From CAVYOE01 sp963770155 (GTDB lineage: Bacteria; Actinomycetota; Thermoleophilia; Solirubrobacterales; 70-9): a DNA stretch of 64,000 bases. The DNA lies in the NCBI GenBank assembly GCA_963770155.1, contig CAVYOE010000001.1:2232001-2296000 (forward strand), given 5' to 3'. Positions 15,932 to 24,544 of this stretch are shown one piece after another. Made by a program: the position numbers and the translations under genes. Positions within the stretch are counted from its first letter, which is position 1; each line of letters starts with the position of its first letter. The notes beneath the pieces were generated by a model. That model saw only the letters and a program-made list of their open reading frames with translations. It did not search any database and was not told where the DNA came from.

Positions 15932-17635
15932 TCATAGACCGAGGATGGCCGGCCCGAGCTCGAGTGGCGATCTCGGATCGACGTCGTACTCCTCTTCGTA
16001 CTCCTCGCGCAGCTCGTCGTCGAACAGGGCGAGGAGCAGCTCCTCCCGGCTCGAGCCGAACTCGCAGGCGGCGCGGTCGAGTCCCTCGAGCGAGAGGCTC
16101 TGCAGCAACCCGCCGACGCCGCCGGTATTGGGCCCGTCGCGCCCTTGACACGGATCGGTCAGCGCGACCTTCTCCCGCTCGCTGTCGGCGAAGGCAACCC
16201 CGTAGGCGCCGAGGGCGATCGCGCCAGCGACCACGGCAGCTCCGGCCGCCGCCGCCAATCGCGGAACCGGGCCGGCGCCGAACAGCAGGAGCAGAGCCGC
16301 GACCAGCCCGAGGCCGGCAGTGACGATGAAGGCGATCCGGAACGCCGCCCGGACGCCATCGGTGATGATCTTGTCGAGACGGTCTTCGATCGCCTCGAGC
16401 TCCTCGGCCTCTTCGCCGTCGAGATCGGCGCCCGCCTCCTCGATCGAGCGCTCGAGCTCCCCCCGCGGGTCGTCGGTGTCGACTCCCGCGAACAGCTGCG
16501 GTGAGAGCCGGATCTTCGTCTCCGGAGGCAATTCGGCGTCGAGCATGATCGCGGTGCCTTGCTCCCGGGCGGTCTTGATCTCGGAATCGAGGCTGGAAGA
16601 GATGATCGGTGCCAGTGCGGCAAGGGCGAAGGCGATGCCGAGATGGCGGATCGAGAGCAGCCGCGCCATCTCGCCGCGGTTGCGCTCGGGCATCAGCTCG
16701 CCGGAGAGCGCCGGCAGCGCCAGCCCCATGCCGGCGCCCGCGAGGAGCTGCGGCGGAACCGTCCACCAGGCGGAGGCGCTTGGCAGGAGAGCGAGGCAGC
16801 CGACACCGGCCCCGACCAGGAGGCAGCCGGTTGCGGCCCGGGTCTCCGGGGCCCCCGGAAGGCGTGAGGCGATCAGGGCCGCTGCGGGCAGGACGCTGAC
16901 GGCGAGGGCGGCGGCGAGGGGCTGGATGCTCCAACCGGCGACCAACAACAAGACGACCAGGAAGATGACCGCGGTCAGCGCGGCGGAGAGCAGGGCGAGA
17001 GCTGCGGCAAGTCGCAACCGCAGCGGGGAGGGGGGCGGGGCCCCGGCGCCGGCCTCCTTGGGTGTGGCCGGCGAGGCGAGCCTGGAAGCTCGCCAGCAAA
17101 CCAGCGCACTCGGAACCGCGATCGGCACCTGGGCCAGGAAGATCGCGCGCCAGTCGAAAGCCTCGGTCAGCGCGCCGCCGAGGGCGGGTCCCACCGCGAC
17201 CCCGAAGACCGACGCCCCGACCCACAGCCGCCGGCCAGGCCCTGGCGTACCCCCGTCGAGCAGCTCGAAGGCGGCGACCAGGCCACCGGCGCCGCCGATC
17301 GCCTGGACCGCGCGCAGCGCGAGCAGCAGCGGCAGTGAATCGGTGAGGCCGCATCCCAGCGAGGCAAGCCCGAAGAGGGCGATCCCGAAAGAGCCCAGGC
17401 GCGCCGGGCCGAGTCTCCGCGAGAGCCGGGCTGCCGGCAGCAGCGCGATCGCGAGCACCGCCGTGTAGACACCGAGGACCAGCGCAACGCCCTCGACCGT
17501 CGACTCGAGCTCGACCAGGATCGAGGGCAGGCCGAGGGTGACGATCGAGGAGTCGGCAAGCGCGAGGCCGGCGAGGAGCGCGAGTGCCACTCGCGCTCCG
17601 CCAGAGAGCTCAGCGCTTGCGCCGTTCATCGCCAT
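15932..17635 (-). CDS. MFS transporter, DHA2-like, with extra C-terminal acidic domain
   Basis: 567 residues. The first 400 form the usual major-facilitator helices: LALADSSIVTLGLPSILVEL in TM1 (the D-S-x-I-V motif of DHA2 drug exporters), ARLSRRLGPARLG in the loop 2-3, RAVQAIGGAGGLVAAFELL and GVAVGPALGGALTEAFDWRAIF. Between the last helices there is a long charged stretch (about 400-475, GELERSIEEAGADLDGEEAEELEAIEDRLD) that looks helical, and after the final helix a Cys-containing acidic tail (LFDDELREEYEEEYDVDP). These non-membrane parts are unusual. ATG 17635 or 17629 is the start; upstream frame is noise over a divergent gene. Confidence 0.8.
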   Translation of the reverse strand: MAMNGASAELSGGARVALALLAGLALADSSIVTLGLPSILVELESTVEGVALVLGVYTAVLAIALLPAARLSRRLGPARLGSFGIALFGLASLGCGLTDSLPLLLALRAVQAIGGAGGLVAAFELLDGGTPGPGRRLWVGASVFGVAVGPALGGALTEAFDWRAIFLAQVPIAVPSALVCWRASRLASPATPKEAGAGAPPPSPLRLRLAAALALLSAALTAVIFLVVLLLVAGWSIQPLAAALAVSVLPAAALIASRLPGAPETRAATGCLLVGAGVGCLALLPSASAWWTVPPQLLAGAGMGLALPALSGELMPERNRGEMARLLSIRHLGIAFALAALAPIISSSLDSEIKTAREQGTAIMLDAELPPETKIRLSPQLFAGVDTDDPRGELERSIEEAGADLDGEEAEELEAIEDRLDKIITDGVRAAFRIAFIVTAGLGLVAALLLLFGAGPVPRLAAAAGAAVVAGAIALGAYGVAFADSEREKVALTDPCQGRDGPNTGGVGGLLQSLSLEGLDRAACEFGSSREELLLALFDDELREEYEEEYDVDPRSPLELGPAILGL

Positions 17636-17670
17636 AGCTTGACTGACCGGCCGTTTCAGAACCACCGGTC

Positions 17671-18537
17671 GTGGGTACGCGACCCGTGATGGAGCGGGTA
17701 CCACGGTTGTCATGGATGGCTCTGAGCATCGCCGCTGCGCTTTTGGGCTGGCTCCTGATCGCGGCAAAGCCCGCCGCGGCATGGGCGCCGGCGGACCAGG
17801 CGACGATTCATCCCGGCGTCATGACCTTCACCGAGGGCGGCCAGTGCACCGCCAACTTCATCTTCGAGGGCGGCGGCGAGGTCTACATCGGCCAGGCCGC
17901 GCACTGTTCGAGCACCAGCGGCGCCACCGAGACCGACGGCTGCCTGGCAGGCACCCACCCCGTCGGGACCCCGGTCGAGATCAACGGCGCCAGTCAGCCC
18001 GGCACCATGGTCTACAACTCCTGGGCGACTATGCAGGCCAACGGGGAGAGCGACCCCGACACCTGCGCCTACAACGACCTCGCCCTGGTCCGCATCAACC
18101 CTGCCGACGTACCGAGCGTCAACCCGTCTGTCCCCGGCTTTGGTGGGCCGACCGGCCTTGGCGCGCCCGGCGACCTCGGCTCGACCGTCTACTCGTATGG
18201 CAACTCTTCCCTCCGGCTCGGGATCACCCAGCTCAGCCCGAAGCAGGGCTTGATCGTGGAGAACACCAACGGCGGCTGGAACCACACCGTCTACACGGTG
18301 ACCCCGGGAATCCCCGGCGACTCCGGCAGCGGCTTCATGAACGCTGGCGGCGCTGCCTTTGGCGTGTTGAGCACGGTCGCGGTGCTGCCGCTTCCCGCCT
18401 CCAACGGAGTCGGCGACCTCGCCAAGGAGCTCGCCTACATGCGGGCAAACGAGGCTGCGCTCGCCGGGGTCAATCTGGCGCCAGGAACCGAGGCGTTCAA
18501 CCCCGACCTGGTCGGGGCGATCCTGACCCCGGGCTAA
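17671..18537 (+). CDS. Secreted trypsin-like serine protease
   Basis: 288 residues with a signal peptide (hydrophobic core about 15-31, cleavage after AAA near 37). The chymotrypsin-fold triad is visible: His78 in GQAAHCSS, Asp136 in YNDLALVRI, Ser218 in GIPGDSGSGF. Cys59/Cys79 flank the His as a likely disulfide, and Cys91/Cys132 a second. Length and motif spacing fit an S1-like peptidase without a pro-domain. Exported protease of unknown target. GTG at 17671 or ATG at 17689 are both possible. Divergent from the MFS gene, 35 bases apart. Confidence 0.83.
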   Translation: MGTRPVMERVPRLSWMALSIAAALLGWLLIAAKPAAAWAPADQATIHPGVMTFTEGGQCTANFIFEGGGEVYIGQAAHCSSTSGATETDGCLAGTHPVGTPVEINGASQPGTMVYNSWATMQANGESDPDTCAYNDLALVRINPADVPSVNPSVPGFGGPTGLGAPGDLGSTVYSYGNSSLRLGITQLSPKQGLIVENTNGGWNHTVYTVTPGIPGDSGSGFMNAGGAAFGVLSTVAVLPLPASNGVGDLAKELAYMRANEAALAGVNLAPGTEAFNPDLVGAILTPG

Positions 18538-18553
18538 GTCAAACTCACAACCC

Positions 18554-19096
18554 ATGTGGAGCTGGCTGCCCGCGCCGCATCGGCGCTGGATCCTGGTCAA
18601 TGCGCTGATCGTCGCAGCGGTGATCAACGCGGCACTCAACGCCGGGATTGCGTGGCTGAGCGTCCGGGGAGTGGAACAGGTGCCGCTGTGGTCGACCGGG
18701 GAGACCAGCATCGGGACCGACACCTTGGGAACGCTGTTCATGCTCCCGCTGATCACCACGGTCCTGATCACGACCGTGGTCTGGCGCGAGCTGAGAGAGG
18801 GGGAACTCGAACGGATCGAGGGGCTCGGCCGCCGTCACCGGGTCCTGCGTGAGATGCCGGCGGGCCGGCTGCTGCGAGGAATCGGATTCGGGATCGTGAC
18901 CTTCGCCGTGCTCGCCCTGCCGGTCACGGCCGCCCTGATCGCCAGCGGCCTCGACGACCTCAGCCGGAGCGAGTTCATCTTGTTCAAGGCCGCATTCGCG
19001 GTGCTGCTCGGGATCGCGGTCACCCCGCTGATCGCGATGCGGGCGATGGCGGACCGGGTTACAGGCCCAGCTGCTTCGCGAGGATCTCCTTCATGA
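18554..19096 (+). CDS. Four-helix integral membrane protein, function unknown
   Basis: 180 residues. Hydrophobic stretches at about 12-34, 58-76, 107-130 and 142-162, with a charged Arg/Glu stretch (RELREGELERIEGLGRRHR) between the second and third on the cytoplasmic side. No family recognised. It follows the protease gene by 16 bases and may be in one transcript with it. The last 38 bases overlap the convergent acyl-CoA dehydrogenase gene, so the true end of one of the two is shared sequence. Confidence 0.65.
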   Translation: MWSWLPAPHRRWILVNALIVAAVINAALNAGIAWLSVRGVEQVPLWSTGETSIGTDTLGTLFMLPLITTVLITTVVWRELREGELERIEGLGRRHRVLREMPAGRLLRGIGFGIVTFAVLALPVTAALIASGLDDLSRSEFILFKAAFAVLLGIAVTPLIAMRAMADRVTGPAASRGSPS

Positions 19097-20252
19097 TCTC
19101 GTCGGTGCCGCCGCCGATCGGGCCGAGGCGGGCATCGCGCAGGGCACGCTCGACCCCGTACTCGCGCATGTAGCCGTAGCCGCCGTGGATCTGGATCGCC
19201 TCGTCTGCGACCTCGACCGCGGCCCGCTGGCTGAACAGCTTCGCCTCGGTCACCTCGCTCACCGCGTTATGGCCTTCGTGGAAGAGGCGCAGGGCGTTGT
19301 AGGTCATCGAGCGGGCAACGTTCAGCTTCACCGACATCTCGGCGATCTTGTGGCGAATCACCTGGAAGCTCCCGATCGGGCGGCCGAATGCCCGCCGCTC
19401 CTTCGTGTAGGCGAGCGAGACCTCGAGCAGGCGGTGGATCGCGCCGGTGGCGCCGAGCGCCATCAACAGCCGCTCCCACTGGAAGTTGGCCATGATCAGC
19501 TTGAAACCGCCGTTGTGCTCGCCGAGCAGGTTCTCCTCGGGCACCTCGACGTCGGTGAACGAGAGCTCGCCGGTGTCGGACGAGTGCCAGCCCATCTTCT
19601 CGAGCTTGCGCGAGACCTCGTAACCGGGCATCTCGCGCTCCAGCACCAGGAACGAGATCCCGTCGTGGCCGCCTTCCTTGGTCGTCTTCACCGCGCAGAC
19701 GAGCAGGTCGGCGCGAACACCGTTGGTGATGAAGGTCTTGGCGCCGTTGACCACGTAGCCGCCGTCGACCTTCTCGGCGAAAGTCTTGATCCCGGCGACG
19801 TCGGAGCCGGCCTCGGGCTCGGTGATCCCGAGCGCGCACACCTTCTCGCCCTTGATCGCGGGGACGAGGAAGCGCTGGTGCTGATCGGGAGTCCCGAACT
19901 TGAAGATCGGCGGGGTCGCGATCCCGGTGTGGGCGCCGAGGCCGGCGGCGACTCCTCCGGAGGCACCGGCGTAGGCAAGCGTCTCCGACCAGACGGCGTC
20001 ATGGAGGTAGTCACCGCCCTGGCCGCCGAGCTCCTCGGGGTACTTGAGCCCGAGGAAGCCGAGCTCGGCGGCGCGGCTGAAGAGCTCGCGGGGGAACTCG
20101 CGCGCTTCCTCCCACTCGTCGACGTTCGGAGCGATCTCCTTCTCCACCCAGCGCGAAATCGATTCGCGCAGCTCCTCGTGCTCGTCGCTGAAGGGCGGCA
20201 GCGTGGCGCGCTTGCCCGTGTCCTTTATGACCCCGGTCGCCGTCGCGCTCAT
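19059..20252 (-). CDS. Acyl-CoA dehydrogenase
   Basis: FAD enzyme that makes the alpha-beta double bond in an acyl-CoA. 397 residues: FSDEHEELRESISRWVEKEI at the N-terminus, the FAD-binding ALGITEPEAGSDVAGIKT (about 140-157), GAKTFITNG, MGWHSSDTGELSF, and the signature RRAFGRPIGSFQVIRHKIAEM. The usual catalytic Glu before the last GT is absent (PIGGGTDEI), so the base is probably Glu260 in FQWERLL, the position used by isovaleryl-CoA dehydrogenases. ATG 20252 overlaps the stop of the shifted frame of the SnoaL gene (ATGA). Second dehydrogenase of a two-enzyme operon; substrate unknown. Confidence 0.87.
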   Translation of the reverse strand: MSATATGVIKDTGKRATLPPFSDEHEELRESISRWVEKEIAPNVDEWEEAREFPRELFSRAAELGFLGLKYPEELGGQGGDYLHDAVWSETLAYAGASGGVAAGLGAHTGIATPPIFKFGTPDQHQRFLVPAIKGEKVCALGITEPEAGSDVAGIKTFAEKVDGGYVVNGAKTFITNGVRADLLVCAVKTTKEGGHDGISFLVLEREMPGYEVSRKLEKMGWHSSDTGELSFTDVEVPEENLLGEHNGGFKLIMANFQWERLLMALGATGAIHRLLEVSLAYTKERRAFGRPIGSFQVIRHKIAEMSVKLNVARSMTYNALRLFHEGHNAVSEVTEAKLFSQRAAVEVADEAIQIHGGYGYMREYGVERALRDARLGPIGGGTDEIMKEILAKQLGL

Positions 20253-20691
20253 TTCTGCTTGACCGCGGGCGGCCTCCAGTCCTCGAGCATGGTGTGACCG
20301 CGCGCCTTGTGATCGAAGCCGATCAGGTCTCCCTGCGGATTCTTCTTGTCCCGTGGTGGTAAGCCCTGATCTCGGCGATCTTGCCGTCGCGCATCGCAAA
20401 CCACTCGGTGCCGCGATCAAGCCGCTTCTCACCCGACTTCGGGTCGCGCCAGGTCATCGTCCACTCGATCACGGCTTCGTCCCCCTGCTCGATCCCGTGC
20501 TCGACGAACCACTGGCCATCGATGTGGTTGACACCGAGCTCGGCGTTGGCGCCGATCCGCTCGGCGCCTTCGTGAGGTCCGAGGCGTGTGTAGTAGTGGA
20601 TCGCGTCCTCGGTGAAGTGCTCGGCGACCCGGTCAGCGTTGCCGCTGTTGAGGGCGTCGTAGTAGCTGCGGATGTGGTCGAGGTGGCCCAG
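20249..20691 (-). CDS. SnoaL-like (NTF2 fold) protein, apparent one-base frameshift
   Basis: Small polyketide-cyclase/NTF2-fold protein: LDHIRSYYDALNSGNADRVAEHF, FTEDAIHYYTRLGPHEGAERIG, EWTMTWRDPKSGEKRLDRGTEWF and DGKIAEIRAYHHG. As read, the frame ends at 20323 after AYHHGTRRIRRET. Adding one base in the CCC run at 20350-20352 would continue AYHHG into DKKNPQGDLIGFDHKARGH and a stop at 20249 that overlaps the next ATG (ATGA), as elsewhere in this operon. This makes a deletion there very likely. No ATG, GTG or TTG lies at the expected N-terminus; CTG at 20691, two bases after the upstream stop, is the best candidate. Function in the acyl-CoA pathway unknown. Confidence 0.7.
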
Positions 20692-20693
20692 GA

Positions 20694-21947
20694 CTAGATG
20701 CCGTACGAGCGGCCGATCACTTCGAGCATGATCTCGTCGGTGCCGGCGCCGATTCGGTTGAGGCGCACGTCGCGGTAGGCACGCTCGATCTCGTATTCCT
20801 TCATGTAGCCGTAGCCGCCGTGGATCTGGATGCACTCGTCGGCGACCTCGCAGGCGACGCGCGAGGTGTAGAGCTTGCACTCGGAGATCTCGCGAACCGG
20901 GTACTCGCCGTTGCCATAGCGCCAGGCGGTCGAGTAGGTGAACTGGCGGGCGGCCTCGATCTTGGTCGCCATCTCGGCGAACTTGTGGCGGATCGCCTGG
21001 AAGCTGCCGATCGGCCGGCCGAATGCCTTTCGGTCCTTGGCGTACTCGAGTGTGCGGTCGAACATCCGCTGCGCTCCCGCAACCGCGCCGGCACAGGCGA
21101 CCATCCGCTCCGACTGGAGCTCCCAACTGATGTGGTAGAAGCCCTTGCCCTCGGTGCCGAGCAGGTTCTCCGCCGGTATTCGGACGTCCTCGAAGGTGAG
21201 CTCGCCGGTGTCGGAGGCGTGCATGCCCATCTTCTCGAGCTTGCGCGAGACGCTGAACCCGGGGACGTGGTTGCCGTCGTCATCGCGGAGGTCGACCACG
21301 AACAGGGTCATCCCGTCGTGCGGCGGATCGGCTTTTGGATTCGTCTTCGTGACCAGCACGATGAAGTCGGCCCGGGGGCCGTTGGTGATGAAGGTCTTGG
21401 AGCCGTTGATGACGTACTCGTCGCCATCGCGGATCGCGGTGGTGCGGATCCCGGCGACGTCGGAGCCGGCCTCGGGCTCGGTGATCCCGAGGCAGCCGAT
21501 CTTCTCGCCGCGGATAGCCGGCGGCATGTACTTCTGCTTCAGCTCCTCGGTCCCGAGCATCTCGATCGGCGGCAGCACCATGTCGGTGTGGACGACGAAG
21601 CCCATGTTGAGCCCGCCCGAACCCGAGTAGGAGAGGCATTCGGAACGGACGATCGCGTAGAAGTAGTCGCCGCCCTGACCGCCGTACTCCTCCGGGAAGC
21701 AGAGCCCGAGATAGCCGAGCTCGCCGGCTCTCTTGAGAACGTCATTCGGCCAACCCGTCTCCTCCCACTCGTTGCGGTGGGGGAAGAGCTCCTTCTTCAC
21801 CCACGCCTCCATCGACTCGCGCAGGTCCTCGTGCTCCTGCGTGAAGATCATGTGCTTGCGCGAGGCCTCGTGATCGGGCTTGATCACCTGGCCGGCGCCG
21901 TTGCCGGAAGCGGTCTTGGTGGTCGCGGTCGCGGAGCTGCTGGCCAT
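20694..21947 (-). CDS. Acyl-CoA dehydrogenase
   Basis: 417 residues, first gene of the minus-strand half of the catabolic locus. A polar Ser/Thr/Gly-rich start (1-30) precedes the flavoprotein: FTQEHEDLRESMEAWVKKEL, CLGITEPEAGSDVAGIRTT (about 152-170), NGSKTFITNGPRAD, MGMHASDTGELTF, and RKAFGRPIGSFQAIRHKFAEM. As in its neighbour the terminal motif is IGAGTDEI with no Glu before Gly-Thr; Glu280 in LQSERMV is the likely base. Distinct enough from the 19059 enzyme to act on another substrate, but both together suggest successive or branched acyl-CoA oxidation. ATG 21947 faces the phased GATATC repeat. Confidence 0.88.
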   Translation of the reverse strand: MASSSATATTKTASGNGAGQVIKPDHEASRKHMIFTQEHEDLRESMEAWVKKELFPHRNEWEETGWPNDVLKRAGELGYLGLCFPEEYGGQGGDYFYAIVRSECLSYSGSGGLNMGFVVHTDMVLPPIEMLGTEELKQKYMPPAIRGEKIGCLGITEPEAGSDVAGIRTTAIRDGDEYVINGSKTFITNGPRADFIVLVTKTNPKADPPHDGMTLFVVDLRDDDGNHVPGFSVSRKLEKMGMHASDTGELTFEDVRIPAENLLGTEGKGFYHISWELQSERMVACAGAVAGAQRMFDRTLEYAKDRKAFGRPIGSFQAIRHKFAEMATKIEAARQFTYSTAWRYGNGEYPVREISECKLYTSRVACEVADECIQIHGGYGYMKEYEIERAYRDVRLNRIGAGTDEIMLEVIGRSYGI

Positions 21948-21986
21948 CCGTCGTCCTCCTCGGTGGGGTGGTGGTCCCTCGAGTGG

Positions 21987-22018
21987 CTCGATATCGGTGG
22001 ATATCGGTCGATATCGAG
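21987..22018. promoter_or_regulatory. Phased GATATC operator-like repeat between divergent catabolic operons
   Basis: GATATC occurs three times at exactly 10-base intervals (21990, 22000, 22010). The outer arms CTCGATATCG (21987-21996) and CGATATCGAG (22009-22018) are perfect inverted repeats. It lies 39 bases from the dehydrogenase start and 86 from the enoyl-CoA hydratase start, so one regulator bound on one DNA face could control both. The MerR gene at the end of the plus-strand operon is the obvious candidate (inference). Confidence 0.65.
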
Positions 22019-22049
22019 GGCGTCTCAGGCGTGCACCCTAGCAGAGTAA

Positions 22050-22062
22050 GAAGTAGAACTTC
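22050..22062. promoter_or_regulatory. Small inverted repeat upstream of enoyl-CoA hydratase
   Basis: GAAGT-AGA-ACTTC is a perfect five-base inverted repeat about 40 bases before the hydratase ATG. It may be a second regulator site or part of the leader; no clear -10/-35 pair is seen around it. Confidence 0.35.
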
Positions 22063-22103
22063 CCACTTCCCAAAGGCGCTCGGATCGCGTAAGCTGCCGC
22101 CTG

Positions 22104-22892
22104 ATGCTGGAGTACGAGCAGCTCGCCTACACCGTGGCCGACAACGGGGTGGCGACCGTGACCCTGAACCGGCCCGAACAGCGCAACGCGCTCTCCGCGC
22201 AGCTGCTGGTCGAGCTGGTGGACGCGATGCGCCGCTGCCGCGACGACGAGAAGGTGAAGGCGGTCGTCCTCACCGGTGCCGGCGACAAGGTCTTCTGCGC
22301 CGGCGCAGACCTCGGCGGCTTTGCCGCGGACGTGCCCCTGGTCCAGAAGCACTTCGCCTCCGACCTCTTTCTCGAGTTCTTCCGCCTCATGCCTCGGCTC
22401 GGCAAGCCGACCCTCTGCGCCGCCAACGGCCATGTTCTCGCCGGCGGCATGGGATTGGCCCTCTCCTGCGACCTGCTGATTGCGAAGGAGGGCGCGAGGT
22501 TCGGGACTCCCGAGATCAACGTCGGTGCCTTCCCGTACATGATCATGGCGATCATCTACCGCAACGTTCCGCGGAAGAAAGTCAACGAGATGATGCTGCT
22601 CGGGGAGCAGATCTCGGCGGAGGAGGCAGTCGACTACGGGCTCGCCAACAAGGTCGTCCCGGAGGCCGAGTTTCAAGATGCGGTGGACGAGTGGGCCGAG
22701 AAGCTCGCCTCGAAGAGCCCGGTGCTGATGCGGATCGGCCACGACGCGATGTACCGCCAGCAGGACATGGCACTCGACGACGGTCTCGAGTTCCTGCGCT
22801 CGCAGCTCTCCCTCACCTTCACCACCGAGGACATCCAGGAGGGCGTCAAGGCGTTCTTTGAAAAGCGCGAACCGGAGTGGAAAGGCAAGTAG
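22104..22892 (+). CDS. Enoyl-CoA hydratase
   Basis: 262 residues of the crotonase family; adds water to a 2-enoyl-CoA. GVATVTLNRPEQRNALSAQL, VLTGAGDKVFCAGADLGGF (CoA/oxyanion site), ANGHVLAGGMGLALSCDLLI and GARFGTPEINVGAFPYMI are in order, ending with EGVKAFFEKREPEWKGK. First gene of the plus-strand catabolic operon; the carboxyltransferase ATG follows immediately after the TAG. It resembles methylglutaconyl- or enoyl-CoA hydratases; with a carboxyltransferase next door a leucine-like branched-chain route is conceivable but unproven. Confidence 0.9.
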   Translation: MLEYEQLAYTVADNGVATVTLNRPEQRNALSAQLLVELVDAMRRCRDDEKVKAVVLTGAGDKVFCAGADLGGFAADVPLVQKHFASDLFLEFFRLMPRLGKPTLCAANGHVLAGGMGLALSCDLLIAKEGARFGTPEINVGAFPYMIMAIIYRNVPRKKVNEMMLLGEQISAEEAVDYGLANKVVPEAEFQDAVDEWAEKLASKSPVLMRIGHDAMYRQQDMALDDGLEFLRSQLSLTFTTEDIQEGVKAFFEKREPEWKGK

Positions 22893-24527
22893 ATGGCCGC
22901 GACCGACGAGACCAAGAAGTCCAAGCACGAGGGTGAGGCTCCTGAGGCGCCCGACAAGGTCGAGGGCGGGGAGGAGACCGGGATGAAGGGCCTGACCGAG
23001 GACCTCCACGCGCGCCGGGAGAAGGCGAAGCTCGGCGGGGGCGAGGAGAAGATCGCGCTCCAGCACGAGCGCGGCAAGCTCACAGCCCGCGAGCGCCTTG
23101 ATCTGCTCTGCGACCCCGGCACCTTCGTCGAGATGGGAATTCACGCCGGTCCGCATTTCGCCCAGCGGGCGATGGACGGCAAGGAGGCGCCCGCCGACGG
23201 GGTTGTCACCGGCTGGGGCGACATCGACGGCCGCACCTGCGCGATCGCCGCCTACGACTTCACCGTGATGGCCGGCTCGATGGGAATGACCGGCGAGCTC
23301 AAGGTCGGACGCCTCCGCGAGATGGCCCTGCAGAAGCGGATGCCGATGGTCTGGCTGCTCGACTCGGCCGGCGCCCGGATCCAGGAGGCAGCCGGCTCGC
23401 TGTTTGCCGGCTCCGGCCACCTCTTCCGCGAGGAGGTCCAAATGTCCGGGGTGGTACCGCTGGTCGCCGGCATGCTCGGGCCCTGCGCGGCCGGCACCGC
23501 GTATATCCCGGGTCTCGCCGACTTCGTGCCGATGGTCGTCGGCCAGGGAGCGATGGCGCTCGCCGGTCCGCACCTGACCCAGGCCGTCACCGGCGAGGAG
23601 ATCTCGATGGAGGATCTCGGCGGCGCCAAGGTCCATTGCCGCAAGTCCGGTGTCGGCGACCTCGAGGTCAAGGACGACCCCGAGTGCATCGAGGTAATCA
23701 AGCGATATCTCTCCTACTTCCCGGCCAACTGCGAGGAGCGGCCGCCGATCCGCGAGACAAAGGACCCCGACGACCGCATGTCGGAGAAGCTGCTCGACAT
23801 CGTCCCGGAATCGGCGCGGCACCCCTACGACATGTACGAGGTGATCAAGGAGATCGTCGACGACGGCGAGATCCTCGACATCAAGCCGAAGTTCGCGAAG
23901 ACGATCATCACCTGCCTCGCCCGCTTCGGGGGGCAGCCATGCGGGATCGTCGCCAGCCAGCCGAAGCAGCTCGGCGGCATCCTCGAGAACGACTCCGCCG
24001 ACAAGGCGGCCCGCTTCGTCAACCTCTGCGACGCCTTCGGCATCCCGCTGCTCTTCCTCCAGGACGTGCCCGGATTCATGGTCGGCTCCAAGGTCGAGCA
24101 CGCCGGGATCATTCGCCACGGAGCGAAGATGCTTTACGCGGTCTCGCGGGCGACGGTGCCGAAGATCACCGTGGTCGTCCGCAAGGCCTACGGCGCCGGC
24201 TACTACGTCATGAACGGGCGGGCCTACGAGCCCGACCTGATCGTCGCCTGGCCGACCGCCGAGATCTCGGTCATGGGCCCCGAGGGAGCGGTGAACATCA
24301 TCGGCCGCTCGGTGATCGAGGCCGCCGACGATCCGGAGGCGAAGCGCGAGGAGATGGTCGCCGAGGTCAAGAAGACGATCGACCCCTACATCGCCGCCAA
24401 GAACGACCTGATCGACGACGTGATCGACCCGCGCGAGACGCGCCCGACGATCATCCGCGGCCTGCGGATGGCCGCCAACAAGAAGGTCGACCGGCCCTGG
24501 CGCAAGCACGGGGTGATGCCGGTCTGA
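22893..24527 (+). CDS. Acyl-CoA carboxylase carboxyltransferase (beta) subunit
   Basis: 544 residues. Transfers the carboxyl group from biotin to an acyl-CoA (propionyl-, methylcrotonyl- or related). Family marks: KLTARERLDLLCDPGTFVE, DFTVMAGSMG, LLDSAGARIQEAAGS, MLGPCAAGTAY, and in the second half GIVASQPKQLGGILENDSADKAARF, FLQDVPGFMVGS, KAYGAGYYVMNG and PTAEISVMGPEGA. An N-terminal acidic/Lys extension (1-30) is not part of the fold. No biotin carboxylase subunit is encoded beside it; the biotinyl carrier at 6107 or an unlinked alpha subunit would be needed. Acyl specificity cannot be called. Confidence 0.9.
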   Translation: MAATDETKKSKHEGEAPEAPDKVEGGEETGMKGLTEDLHARREKAKLGGGEEKIALQHERGKLTARERLDLLCDPGTFVEMGIHAGPHFAQRAMDGKEAPADGVVTGWGDIDGRTCAIAAYDFTVMAGSMGMTGELKVGRLREMALQKRMPMVWLLDSAGARIQEAAGSLFAGSGHLFREEVQMSGVVPLVAGMLGPCAAGTAYIPGLADFVPMVVGQGAMALAGPHLTQAVTGEEISMEDLGGAKVHCRKSGVGDLEVKDDPECIEVIKRYLSYFPANCEERPPIRETKDPDDRMSEKLLDIVPESARHPYDMYEVIKEIVDDGEILDIKPKFAKTIITCLARFGGQPCGIVASQPKQLGGILENDSADKAARFVNLCDAFGIPLLFLQDVPGFMVGSKVEHAGIIRHGAKMLYAVSRATVPKITVVVRKAYGAGYYVMNGRAYEPDLIVAWPTAEISVMGPEGAVNIIGRSVIEAADDPEAKREEMVAEVKKTIDPYIAAKNDLIDDVIDPRETRPTIIRGLRMAANKKVDRPWRKHGVMPV

Positions 24528-24544
24528 GCCGCTTCGAAGACCCG

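Noticed and set aside
22038..24509. 823-codon minus-strand open frame opposite hydratase and carboxyltransferase
   Set aside because: High-GC shadow of two clear plus-strand enzymes; sequence is His/Asp/Leu-rich without motifs.
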